Shown here in pieces: positions 1-8,047 of a DNA stretch of 64,000 nt (position 1 is its first letter; each line of letters opens with the position of its first letter). The notes beneath the pieces were generated by a model. It searched no databases and was not told where the DNA came from. It was given only the letters and a program-made list of their open reading frames with translations. Source of the stretch: Variovorax sp. CAN15 (GTDB lineage: Bacteria > Pseudomonadota > Gammaproteobacteria > Burkholderiales > Burkholderiaceae_C); assembly GCF_030462475.1 (NCBI RefSeq), contig NZ_JASMRZ010000001.1:117860-181859 (forward strand), read 5' to 3'. Both the position numbers and the translations under genes were made by a program.

Positions 1-1
1 G

Positions 2-1879
2 GCCGAGTTTCTGCAACGCCACAAAGGCGCGGTGGTGGCGTGCGAGGATGCCGTGGGCATCGCGCAAGAACTTGGACACCTGCAATCGGAGGCCCATGCT
101 CCGTACAGCCACTGGCAGATCGAACAAGCCAGCGGGTTTGCCAAGGGAGTGACCAATGAATGGGTTCTCCAGACGGCGGTGAGCGCACAAGGCTTGCGGA
201 ATCTTGTCAAGAAAGGAGCTTTTCTAGCGATCAGCACCGGCTATGAAGAATCCAAGGGTTTTCATACGCCGTTGCCAAGAGATCCCGAGGCGCGCGCAGC
301 GGCACTGGCCGCGCGAAATGCCAACAGGGACCGCAACAGAGCTCAGCAAGAGGCAACTGTCACTCAGCAGATGGATGCGCACTTCACTCGGCTTTTCGAT
401 GAAGCGACGGCCACGCGTTTTGTCGATACCGTACACAAGACTGTGCGCGACAAGGTCGAGGCCCTCCGCTCCAGGCTTGGAGAGGATCAGGGCCGTTGGC
501 TGGTCAGTCCATCTCTCTTCAAGGTAATGGGCCGCTACAGCGGCAAGGACACGCGCGTGGATCGACCTGGGGGCGGAGCGAACCTGAGCCTCCAACTGGC
601 TCAGTGCCTGGCGGGCACCGAAAGCAACGATTGGGGCCGCAGATGGCTGGAGCAGTTGGACCTCTGGGGCGACAACGCATTGTCGCGCACACTGTGTTTC
701 AACAACCTCGCGCACCTGGCCTCGCTTCGGCAGGCGTTGGAAACAGAAGGACAGACGGGACAGCCGGCAACGCTGCCGGCACCCGACCCCAGCGCTCCAC
801 TGCTGGAGAGCCTGGCGGTCAAGCTCAAACTGCTCGCCGGGCGCGTCGGACTCGGCGACAAAGCTCTTGCGTTCATGGAAGCGTTTCCCGCCATCGGCGA
901 AAGCGGCAGGCTGCGCAAACTGGCCTGGCCCGCGCATGTGATGACTCTGATGAGCGTCAAGATGGTTGCGGGCCTTGCCGCACTGCCCGTGCCCCGCAAG
1001 GAAGCGCAATTGGTCCGCTACATGGCCCTGACGGGCATCAGCACATTGGGACGCACGGTAGAAAACGAAGCCGAGCGTTTGCAATTGCGCGCGAATGACG
1101 TGAGGCGGGCGCAGATGCTCGGGCGGGCCGAGAAGTTGACCAAACTGTCCACGGCTCAAAAGGGCAAGTCCGGTGAAGCGGCGATGGCTCGAGCGATAGG
1201 CGCGGCGCCCGGCTCACGGGCGGCAATGTTGGGAGGTGTTTTTGACTATGGCGCCAGCTTGTTGAAGGGCGGGCAGCTCATCGTCAACCCCGACGGACGC
1301 ACCGCGGCGGAAATGGCAGGCAATGTCTTGCAGAGCATCGGCTCGATCGCGGATTGGCGCGCCAAGGCGTATGAAGAAACGGTCTTCAAGGGCATCAGAG
1401 GGATCAACGTGTACAAGGAAAAGGTTCTTGAGATCGGGTTGGACACGTTGAATCTCAGGCAGCTTAGAAGTCTTCAGAAAACGGCATTCAAGTTCTTGTT
1501 GCCTGCGGCTATGGTTTCTGTTTGGTTTGATGGGGTTGATGCGGGGATTTCTGATCAAAGGGGACAGGGAGGGCTAAGGAATGCGCAGATTGCGAGCATC
1601 TTGGGCTCTGTATTCACTATTGCGAGCACCGCTGTTGTTGCCTTTGACATTTCGATCATGGGAATAGTAGCAGCGAGTCTTGGTGCGGTGCTTGGTCTAA
1701 TTGGTGCTGTGTTGGTCGTCGCTTCTGTCGTCGCAATTTCTTTTCTCAAGGAAGATGAATGGATCAACTGGTTGACGGATTGCCCACTGAACAAGAAGAA
1801 AATTCCGATTCACGCCAATCTCCAAGAAACTTTGCAAAAGTTCGCCAACGTGCAGGCTGAATTGCAATCGTCGCGCTAG
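2..1879 (+). CDS. T6SS effector-like protein (BTH_I2691-type family), 5' end outside the window
   Basis: The reading frame is open to the first base of the window, so the N-terminus is missing; the visible part is about 625 codons. The segment VACEDAVGIAQEL near the visible start and the large helical middle resemble the BTH_I2691/VasX-like effectors delivered by type VI secretion. This is recalled family knowledge and was not searched. The C-terminus has a long hydrophobic stretch (about residues 520-572 counted from the GTG at position 32) that could form two membrane segments, as in pore-forming toxins, followed by a charged 43-residue tail. Base composition falls in the last 400 bases, with many T- and A-ending codons unlike the middle of the gene, which suggests a mosaic C-terminus. 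A membrane protein gene follows after 10 bases, the usual layout of an effector and its immunity or accessory gene. A core T6SS gene such as vgrG would be expected to the left of the window but cannot be seen. Confidence 0.55.
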   Translation, partial: AEFLQRHKGAVVACEDAVGIAQELGHLQSEAHAPYSHWQIEQASGFAKGVTNEWVLQTAVSAQGLRNLVKKGAFLAISTGYEESKGFHTPLPRDPEARAAALAARNANRDRNRAQQEATVTQQMDAHFTRLFDEATATRFVDTVHKTVRDKVEALRSRLGEDQGRWLVSPSLFKVMGRYSGKDTRVDRPGGGANLSLQLAQCLAGTESNDWGRRWLEQLDLWGDNALSRTLCFNNLAHLASLRQALETEGQTGQPATLPAPDPSAPLLESLAVKLKLLAGRVGLGDKALAFMEAFPAIGESGRLRKLAWPAHVMTLMSVKMVAGLAALPVPRKEAQLVRYMALTGISTLGRTVENEAERLQLRANDVRRAQMLGRAEKLTKLSTAQKGKSGEAAMARAIGAAPGSRAAMLGGVFDYGASLLKGGQLIVNPDGRTAAEMAGNVLQSIGSIADWRAKAYEETVFKGIRGINVYKEKVLEIGLDTLNLRQLRSLQKTAFKFLLPAAMVSVWFDGVDAGISDQRGQGGLRNAQIASILGSVFTIASTAVVAFDISIMGIVAASLGAVLGLIGAVLVVASVVAISFLKEDEWINWLTDCPLNKKKIPIHANLQETLQKFANVQAELQSSR

Positions 1880-1889
1880 GAGGTACAAG

Positions 1890-3005
1890 ATGTTCCCGAA
1901 TGAACACGTCTATCACCGCGCGCGTACGCGTTCAGTTGCGGAAGGTCGCAGGTGTGTGCAAGCCGACGGCAGCAAGAGACTGTTGAAGCCCGGCAGTCGT
2001 ATCGAATTCAGTGATGCAGCCTTGCCAAGTCGATGCCTCTACGCGCAGAACGAAACCTACTTGGATTTGTGTAACTCTGGGTGGGAGCGGCAGTGGAAAG
2101 CAGGTATAGGAACCGTCTTTATTCTGTTTCCGTGCCTGTTGATCTTCTGGGGGTTCTACGGCTTCACGCTCCACCCAGTCGTTTTCGATAAGGTTCTGCT
2201 GTTTTGGGGAGCAAGCAAAAATGCAGCTACTCCGGCTGATATATGGCTCGGCTGGCTGCTGCTTTTCCCCTTATCCGTCGGCTGCTGTGTCTTGCTTTGG
2301 CTGTGGTTCGACATCATGGGCGTACGCACCTGCTTCTTCACCTATGCACGGGGCCGTATCCGCTTCAACCGGGTGACGCGCAAGGTCTACCTCTTGAGGC
2401 CACGAGGTTGCGGTGGCAACGCCGTGTTCGACTGGGACCGCCTGCGCGCCATCGTCGACATGGACGGCTATGACTTGCTTGCCAGAAAGAATGGAGCGCC
2501 TGGCCAGGCCGCGTACTACTCGCTCATCCTCTACCACCCGCCTTTCGATGCCGACGACCCACACGCCAAGGGCGAAGACGCCATCTTCGTTGGCCCCACG
2601 CTGCTAATGCAGCAGGAAGCGGCGCCACTGTGGGAGTACATCCGTCGCTACATGGAATACGGTCCCGGCCAGGAGGGCATTCCTGAGCGAGTAGGGCAAG
2701 AGCACACGACCTATTGCGGCAAGCCCAGCGTCAGCCAGTACAGGCTGGAGCAACGCCCAGGAGTGATGGAGACCGCCTATCACATGCTCAGCCAAGTCAC
2801 CTGTTCGTGGCCCGCATTCCCGAAGGAATGGCAAAGTGACTCGGGCATTGGCGAGCCGGAAGACAAGCCCGCGCAAACAGGCGCGGTGATGACCGCCCTG
2901 GTCTACCGGGCACAAGGCAAGCTGAGCAAGGCCGACGAGATCGAGTTCCTCCAGCACTGGGGAACGGCCGAGGCGCTGCAGGAAGCGATGTCGCGCGCGG
3001 CATGA
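1890..3005 (+). CDS. DUF6708-like membrane protein, candidate immunity or accessory protein of the upstream effector
   Basis: The 371-residue protein starts at an ATG preceded by a strong ribosome binding site (GGAGG) only 10 bases after the effector stop, so the two genes are very probably co-transcribed. Two hydrophobic segments (about residues 70-90 and 115-138) suggest a membrane anchor, with a soluble C-terminal two thirds. The stretch KVYLLRPRGCGG followed by FDWDRL matches my recollection of DUF6708 proteins found beside T6SS effectors. Function is unproven. Immunity against the neighbouring membrane-active effector is an inference from position and from the membrane topology of both partners. 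A rho-independent terminator closes the pair at 3091-3115. Confidence 0.6.
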   Translation: MFPNEHVYHRARTRSVAEGRRCVQADGSKRLLKPGSRIEFSDAALPSRCLYAQNETYLDLCNSGWERQWKAGIGTVFILFPCLLIFWGFYGFTLHPVVFDKVLLFWGASKNAATPADIWLGWLLLFPLSVGCCVLLWLWFDIMGVRTCFFTYARGRIRFNRVTRKVYLLRPRGCGGNAVFDWDRLRAIVDMDGYDLLARKNGAPGQAAYYSLILYHPPFDADDPHAKGEDAIFVGPTLLMQQEAAPLWEYIRRYMEYGPGQEGIPERVGQEHTTYCGKPSVSQYRLEQRPGVMETAYHMLSQVTCSWPAFPKEWQSDSGIGEPEDKPAQTGAVMTALVYRAQGKLSKADEIEFLQHWGTAEALQEAMSRAA

Positions 3006-3090
3006 GTCCAGCGCCCAGCATTGAAGGCGGCGCGTCAGGAAGTAAAGCAGGTGTTTGTGGACGGGCAGCGCGTCGGAGGCTGAGGCCGAA

Positions 3091-3115
3091 GTCAGTCTTT
3101 TGACTGACACTTTTT
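3091..3115 (+). terminator. Rho-independent terminator after the effector/DUF6708 pair
   Basis: A perfect 7-bp stem GTCAGTC/GACTGAC with a TTTT loop is followed by AC and five T residues. It lies 86 bases after the stop of the DUF6708-like gene and separates that pair from the TonB-dependent receptor. Confidence 0.75.
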
Positions 3116-3162
3116 CGCAACATCGCAAGAAAGTATCGACGGGCTGGCCTGTAGTCGCAAAC

Positions 3163-3181
3163 AATAACGGTTCTCATTTGC
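3163..3181 (+). promoter_or_regulatory. Candidate Fur box upstream of the TonB-dependent receptor
   Basis: The 19 bases aataacggttctcatttgc agree with the classical Fur consensus at 12 of 19 positions by my alignment and end 16 bases before the receptor start codon. The downstream gene is a siderophore-receptor-type protein, the standard class of Fur-repressed gene, and fur itself lies at 37.3 kb. The site is a visual match only. Confidence 0.45.
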
Positions 3182-3196
3182 ATATTTGGACCGCCC

Positions 3197-5416
3197 ATGC
3201 CCGCTTCCTTCTTCCATCTCCGGCCGACCGTGGCCGCAACACTGCTCGCGCTGAATGCCGCTGCGGCCCTGGCCCAGCAGACCACCGCATCGGAACCCGC
3301 GGCCCCGGTGGTTTCGAGCGGCGGCACGCTGTCCACGGTGACCGTCGAGGCCAGCGCCGACGCCTCGGCCGAGGGCCTGACCAAGCCCTACGCCGGCGGG
3401 CAGGTGTCGCGCGGCGGGCGGGTCGGCATCCTGGGCAACCAGGACATGATGAGCACGCCCTTTTCCAGCACCAACTACACCAACGAGCTGATCCAGGACC
3501 AGCAGGCCAAGAGCGTGGCCGACGTGCTGCTCAACGACCCCTCGGTGCGCCAGGCACGCGGCTTCGGCAACTTCCAGGAGCTGTACGTGGTGCGCGGCTT
3601 CCCCGTGTATTCCGACGACGTGGCCTACAACGGCCTGTACGGCATGCTGCCGCGCCAGTACATCGCCTCTGAATTCTTCGAGCGCGTTGAAGTCTTCCGC
3701 GGCGCCAACACCTTCCTGAACGGCGCGGCTCCCGGCGGCAGCGGCATCGGCGGCGCGATCAACCTGCTGCCCAAGCGCGCGCCCAACGAGCCGCTCACCC
3801 GCGTCGGCTTCGGCGTGCAGACCGGCGGACAGGGCTACGTCAACCTCGACCTGGCGCGCCGCTTCGGCCCGGACGACAGCCTGGGCGTGCGCGTGAACGC
3901 GGTACGCCGCGAAGGCGGCACGGGCGTGAAGAACGAGAGCCAGCAGCTCAGCGCCTTCGCCGTCGGCCTCGACTGGCACAACCGCAACGTGCGCCTGTCG
4001 GCCGACTTCGGCTACCAGGACTACGACCTGAAGGACGGCCGCCCGAGCCTGACGCCCTCGGCCACGCTGCCGATCCCGCGCGCGCCAGACGCCCGCACCA
4101 ACTTCGCCCAGCCCTGGACCTATTCCAAGGAGAAGGACAAGTTCGCCACTTTCCGCGGCGAGGTCGACATCACCGACAACATCACGGCATGGGCCGCCGG
4201 CGGCGTGCGCCGCAGCGACGAGGACAACGTGCTGTCGAACCCCACGCTCGCCGACGCCTTCGGCAACACCAGCAACACGCGCTTCAGCAACACGCGCAAG
4301 GACCGCATCGGCACGGCCGAGATCGGCGTGCGCGGCAACTTCGCGACCGGGCCGGTGAAGCACACCGTGGTGGTGTCGGCGGCCAAGTACAGCAACGACC
4401 GCGACAACGCCTACGCCATCTCGGCGAGCAGCGTGCGCGACAACATCTACACGCCCTACGCGTCGCCGTACCCCGTTGCCAACTCCTTCACCGGCAACAC
4501 GCTGGAAGACCCGCGTCTGACCGACCGCATCGACACCTCAAGCGTGGCCATTGCCGACACCATGTCGTTCATGGACGACCGCCTGCTCGTCACCCTCGGC
4601 GCGCGCCGCCAGACCATCGAGCAGACCAGCTACGCCTACACCACGCTCAAGCAGACGAGCACCTACGACAAGAGCAAGACCACGCCGGTGGCCGGCGTCG
4701 TGTTCAAGATCACGCCGACTGTCTCGGCCTACGCCAACTACATCGAAGGCCTGGTCAAGGGCAATGTCGCGGGCACCACGGTGAACAACCGTCCCGTCAC
4801 CAACGCCGGCGAAATCTTCGCGCCCTACCAGGCCAAGCAGAAGGAAATCGGCGTCAAGTACGACGGCGGCACGCTCGGCGCGAGCGCCGCGTTCTTCACC
4901 ACCGACCAGCCCACGTATTACTACTCGGGCCAGACCTACGGCCTCTACGGCAAGCAGCGCAACCAGGGCCTGGAGTTCTCGGTATTCGGCCAGCCCGCCA
5001 AGGGCCTGCGCCTGCTCGGCGGCCTGACGCTGCTCGACGCCAAGCAGAGGAACACGCAAGGCGGCGCCACCGACGGCCTGACCGCAATCGGCGTGGCCAG
5101 GCAGCAGGCCAACCTCGGCGCCGAATGGGACGTGCCCGGCGTGCGCAACCTGTCTCTGAACGCCCGCATGCTCTACACCTCGAAGCAGTACGCCAACGCC
5201 ACCAATACGCAGTCGGTGCCGTCGTGGACGCGCTTCGACGTGGGCGCGCGCTACCTGGTCGACCTGGGCAACGGCCGCCTGCTCACGCTGCGCGCGCGCA
5301 TCGACAACCTGTTCAACAAGTCGTACTGGGCGTCGGTGGGCGGCACGCAGGGCAGCAACTACCTGGTGCTAGGTGCGCCGCGCACCTTCGCGGTGAGCGG
5401 CACGATCGACTTCTGA
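3197..5416 (+). CDS. TonB-dependent siderophore receptor
   Basis: This 739-residue outer-membrane receptor should import a ferric siderophore using energy passed on by TonB-ExbB-ExbD. It has a signal peptide ending at about AAALA (residues 22-26), a plug domain (about residues 55-200, including the YVVRGF segment typical of siderophore receptors) and a long beta-barrel rich in alternating aromatic residues. The protein ends in a terminal phenylalanine (TIDF), the outer-membrane assembly signal. Length is normal for the FhuA/FpvA-like group. There is no adjacent siderophore biosynthesis or anti-sigma gene, so the ligand is unknown; uptake of a siderophore made by other organisms is possible. 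A Fur-box-like site lies just upstream. The gene converges on gshB with only 21 bases between the stops. Confidence 0.9.
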   Translation: MPASFFHLRPTVAATLLALNAAAALAQQTTASEPAAPVVSSGGTLSTVTVEASADASAEGLTKPYAGGQVSRGGRVGILGNQDMMSTPFSSTNYTNELIQDQQAKSVADVLLNDPSVRQARGFGNFQELYVVRGFPVYSDDVAYNGLYGMLPRQYIASEFFERVEVFRGANTFLNGAAPGGSGIGGAINLLPKRAPNEPLTRVGFGVQTGGQGYVNLDLARRFGPDDSLGVRVNAVRREGGTGVKNESQQLSAFAVGLDWHNRNVRLSADFGYQDYDLKDGRPSLTPSATLPIPRAPDARTNFAQPWTYSKEKDKFATFRGEVDITDNITAWAAGGVRRSDEDNVLSNPTLADAFGNTSNTRFSNTRKDRIGTAEIGVRGNFATGPVKHTVVVSAAKYSNDRDNAYAISASSVRDNIYTPYASPYPVANSFTGNTLEDPRLTDRIDTSSVAIADTMSFMDDRLLVTLGARRQTIEQTSYAYTTLKQTSTYDKSKTTPVAGVVFKITPTVSAYANYIEGLVKGNVAGTTVNNRPVTNAGEIFAPYQAKQKEIGVKYDGGTLGASAAFFTTDQPTYYYSGQTYGLYGKQRNQGLEFSVFGQPAKGLRLLGGLTLLDAKQRNTQGGATDGLTAIGVARQQANLGAEWDVPGVRNLSLNARMLYTSKQYANATNTQSVPSWTRFDVGARYLVDLGNGRLLTLRARIDNLFNKSYWASVGGTQGSNYLVLGAPRTFAVSGTIDF

Positions 5417-5437
5417 CCCGGGCCGCCAGGCCGGCGG

Positions 5438-6397
5438 TCAGCGGCCCTGCGCGCGCAGGGTCGCTTCGAGCGCGTCGATGAACATCGCCGGCACGTCGAA
5501 GCCGGTCTGTTCGGTGATCTCCTGGAAGCAGGTCGGACTGGTCACGTTGATCTCCGTCACCGAGTCGCCGATCACGTCGAGCCCGATCAGCAGCAACCCG
5601 CGCGGCGCGAGCACGCGGCCGATGGTCTCGGCGATCTCGCGGTTGCGCGGCGTGAGCGGCTGGGCCACGCCCTTGCCACCGGCCGCCAGGTTGCCGCGCA
5701 CCTCGGTGCCTTGGGGAATGCGCGCCAGCACGAAGGGTGCGGGCTCGCCCGCGATGATGAGGATGCGCTTGTCACCCTGAGAGACCTCCGGCACGAAGCG
5801 CTGCACCATGATGGTCTCGGCGCCGTCCTTGTTGAGCGTCTCGACGATGGAGCCCAGGTTCAGCGCGTCCTGCTTCACGCGGAAGATGCCCATGCCGCCC
5901 ATGCCGTCGAGCGGCTTGAGGATGATGTCGCCGTGCTCCGCGTGGAAGTCGCGCACCGCCTGCGCGCTGCGCGTCACCAGCGTGGGCGTGACGAACTGCG
6001 GAAACTCCATGATCGCGAGCTTCTCGGGGTGGTCGCGCAGCGCGCGCGGCTTGTTGATCACCTGGGCCCCCTCGCGCTCGGCCTGCTCCAGCAGGTGCGT
6101 GGCGTAGATGTATTCAGCGTCGAAGGGCGGGTCCTTGCGCATCAGCACGGCGTCGAAATCCTTCAGCGCCTTGGCTTCGGTGATGTCGACGCTGTACCAG
6201 TCCTTCGCGTCGCCGGTCAGCGTGATCTGCTGAACCGTGGCCGTGACCACGCCGCCCGACTTCCACTGGATGTCCTGCGGCAGGCAGGCCGCGATGCGGT
6301 AACCGCGGCGCTGCGCCTCGCGCATCATCGAAAAGGTCGTGTCCTTGTAGATCTTGAAGTGATCGAGCGGATCGGCGACGAAGAGGATGTTTTTCAT
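5438..6397 (-). CDS. gshB: Glutathione synthase
   Basis: GshB is a cytoplasmic ATP-grasp enzyme that joins glycine to gamma-glutamylcysteine, the last step of glutathione synthesis. The 319-residue protein begins MKNILFVADPLDHFKIYKDT, the conserved start of proteobacterial GshB, and is close to the 316 residues of the E. coli enzyme. The frame is open further upstream, but the extra 17 residues are basic and unlike the family, so the internal ATG at 6397 was chosen. The glycine-rich segment DGMGGMGIFRV and the C-terminal DVIGD and NVTSPT segments belong to the ATP and Mg binding site. The first enzyme, gshA, lies 3.7 kb away in a different transcription unit. The region before the gene is shared with a divergent NTF2-like gene and holds an inverted repeat. 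Confidence 0.95.
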   Translation of the reverse strand: MKNILFVADPLDHFKIYKDTTFSMMREAQRRGYRIAACLPQDIQWKSGGVVTATVQQITLTGDAKDWYSVDITEAKALKDFDAVLMRKDPPFDAEYIYATHLLEQAEREGAQVINKPRALRDHPEKLAIMEFPQFVTPTLVTRSAQAVRDFHAEHGDIILKPLDGMGGMGIFRVKQDALNLGSIVETLNKDGAETIMVQRFVPEVSQGDKRILIIAGEPAPFVLARIPQGTEVRGNLAAGGKGVAQPLTPRNREIAETIGRVLAPRGLLLIGLDVIGDSVTEINVTSPTCFQEITEQTGFDVPAMFIDALEATLRAQGR

Positions 6398-6584
6398 CAG
6401 GCGTTCTTTCTTGCGTTGCCGGGGCGCGGCGGCCATTGGCGTTGGCATTGCGTTGGTACGGGGCGCGATGTTGCCGGAAGCGGCGATGTCCTTGCCGGTG
6501 GGGGCCTTTTCTCTTCAGCCCGCAGCAGCCGGTCTGGCCCGCCCAGCGTGCGTCGGGGGATTGTGCCGGGAGCCTGCGGTCACT

Positions 6585-6623
6585 GGATGGTTAACAATTT
6601 CGTCTAATTAAAGTCAACCATCC
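6585..6623. promoter_or_regulatory. 11-bp inverted repeat between gshB and the NTF2-like gene, candidate operator
   Basis: The arms GGATGGTTAAC (6585-6595) and GTCAACCATCC (6613-6623) are inverted copies with one mismatch, separated by 17 mostly A/T bases. They lie in the divergent spacer, 49 bases before the NTF2-like GTG and 188 bases before gshB. Spacing of about two helical turns between half-sites suits a dimeric regulator. A hairpin in a transcript leader is the alternative. Confidence 0.4.
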
Positions 6624-6671
6624 GGCACGGGAATTGCGTGTCTCCATCTCCGACAACTCCCGGAGAACCTC

Positions 6672-7100
6672 GTGGACACAACCATCTCGCAGGGCGACCC
6701 CGCGCCCGATCCCGCCGCCGTGGTCGACGAATTCCTGCGCCTGGTGATGATTCCGGACCCGCAGTCGGCCTCGCGGTTCACCGCGCCCGACATCCGCATC
6801 CGCTTCACCGGCAACCGCCCGATGCACGCGCCTGCCGACACCTCGGCTTTCAACGCCAGGCGCTATGCCTGGGTGAAGAAGAAGATCGAGCGCACCGAAA
6901 CGGTGGCCGGCGGTACGCCCGAGGAAACGGTGGTCTACAGCCTGGGCACGCTCTACGGCGCGTGGCCGGACGGCACGGCCTTCGAGGGCAACCGCTATGT
7001 CGACCGCTACGTGGTGCGGCGCGGCCTGATCGTGCAGATGGACGTCTGGAACGACAGCGCCGAATGGCTGCTGGTGCGCGCCGGCCTCGCCGTGCTGTGA
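6672..7100 (+). CDS. Nuclear transport factor 2 (SnoaL-like) family protein
   Basis: This small 142-residue protein has the features of the NTF2/SnoaL cone fold: an N-terminal helix (AAVVDEFLRLVM), a central strand region and the strand pattern FEGNRYVDRYVVRRGLIVQMDVWND near the C-terminus. Such proteins may be small enzymes (isomerases, hydrolases) or binding modules; nothing in the sequence fixes a substrate. Translation starts at a GTG placed 7 bases after a CGGAG ribosome binding site. The polysaccharide deacetylase follows after only 10 bases, so the two probably form an operon and act on the same compound. The inverted repeat at 6585-6623 may control both. Confidence 0.8.
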   Translation: MDTTISQGDPAPDPAAVVDEFLRLVMIPDPQSASRFTAPDIRIRFTGNRPMHAPADTSAFNARRYAWVKKKIERTETVAGGTPEETVVYSLGTLYGAWPDGTAFEGNRYVDRYVVRRGLIVQMDVWNDSAEWLLVRAGLAVL

Positions 7101-7110
7101 GGCCGCCGGC

Positions 7111-8034
7111 ATGAGCACGCGCTGGCCCGACCGGCTCCCCACGCACGACCGCTTCGACTACCGGCCCATCACGCGGCGTCCCGATTACGCGTGGCCGAAC
7201 GGCGCGCGGCTGGCGGTGTACATCGGCTTCAACGTCGAGCATTTCGCCTTCGGCGACGGGCTGGGCGCGTGCATCGGCCCGGCCTCGCCGCAGCCCGACG
7301 TGCTCAATCACGGCTGGCGCGAGTACGGCAACCGTGTCGGCGCGTGGCGTTGCCTGGAACTGTTCGACGCGCTCGCGCTGCCCACCGGGGCGCTCGTCAA
7401 CACCGCGCTGTACGACCACTGCCCCGAGCTGGTCCAGGCGCTGGTGGCGCGCGGCGACGAACTGATCGGCCACGGCCACAGCAATGCCGAACGCCAGGGC
7501 GTGCTCGACGAGGCGCACGAGCGCGCCCTGCTGCAGCGCTGCCGCGAGCGCATGCTGCGCGAAAGCGGGCAGGCGCCAGCGGGTTGGCTGTCGCCGTGGA
7601 TCTCCGAAAGCGCCCTCACGCCCGACCTGCTCGCCGAGACCGGCTACGACTACACGCTCAACTGGTGCCACGACGACCAACCACTGCGCATGCGCACGCG
7701 CGGCGGCGGCTCGCTGTGGTCGGTGCCGTACCCGCAGGAGCTCAACGACATCCCGATGATCGTCGGCCGCCTGATGGACGCGAAGGATTTCAGCGCCATG
7801 GTGGTCGACAACTTCGAGGAAATGCTCGATCAGTCGCGCGCGCAGCCGCTGGTGATGGGGCTGGCGCTGCATCCGTACATCGTGGGGCAGCCCTACCGGC
7901 TGAGGCACCTGCGCACCGCGCTGACCCGGCTGGCGCAGGCGCGCGACCGGGGCGAGATCTGGTTCACCACGCCGGGCGCTATCGCTGCGCATGTGGCGGG
8001 GCTGGAGAAGGAGCGGCCGGGGGAGTTCGGCTGA
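7111..8034 (+). CDS. Polysaccharide deacetylase family protein (PuuE/allantoinase-like branch)
   Basis: The 307-residue protein belongs to the NodB-like carbohydrate esterase 4 superfamily, which uses a metal-bound Asp/His/His site to hydrolyse amide bonds. The segments RLAVYIGFNVEHF, HGWREYGNRVG, GHGHSNAE, GWLSPWISES and HPYIVGQ correspond to the PuuE-type subgroup that acts on small cyclic amides or on unknown substrates, not on chitin or peptidoglycan. There is no signal peptide, so it is cytoplasmic, which also argues against a cell-wall role. The gene sits 10 bases behind the NTF2-like gene and converges on kup. No urate or allantoin genes are near, so allantoinase activity cannot be assumed. 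Confidence 0.82.
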   Translation: MSTRWPDRLPTHDRFDYRPITRRPDYAWPNGARLAVYIGFNVEHFAFGDGLGACIGPASPQPDVLNHGWREYGNRVGAWRCLELFDALALPTGALVNTALYDHCPELVQALVARGDELIGHGHSNAERQGVLDEAHERALLQRCRERMLRESGQAPAGWLSPWISESALTPDLLAETGYDYTLNWCHDDQPLRMRTRGGGSLWSVPYPQELNDIPMIVGRLMDAKDFSAMVVDNFEEMLDQSRAQPLVMGLALHPYIVGQPYRLRHLRTALTRLAQARDRGEIWFTTPGAIAAHVAGLEKERPGEFG

Positions 8035-8047
8035 GCCGCGCCCGGGC

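Noticed and set aside
3092-4363. Long open frame on the minus strand inside the TonB receptor gene
   Set aside because: It has the low-complexity Ala/Arg/Val/His-rich composition typical of antisense frames in GC-rich DNA. The plus-strand frame has a signal peptide, plug and barrel.
5417-5437. Bidirectional terminator between the TonB receptor and gshB
   Set aside because: Only a 5-bp stem (CCGCC/GGCGG) without a T-run on either side.
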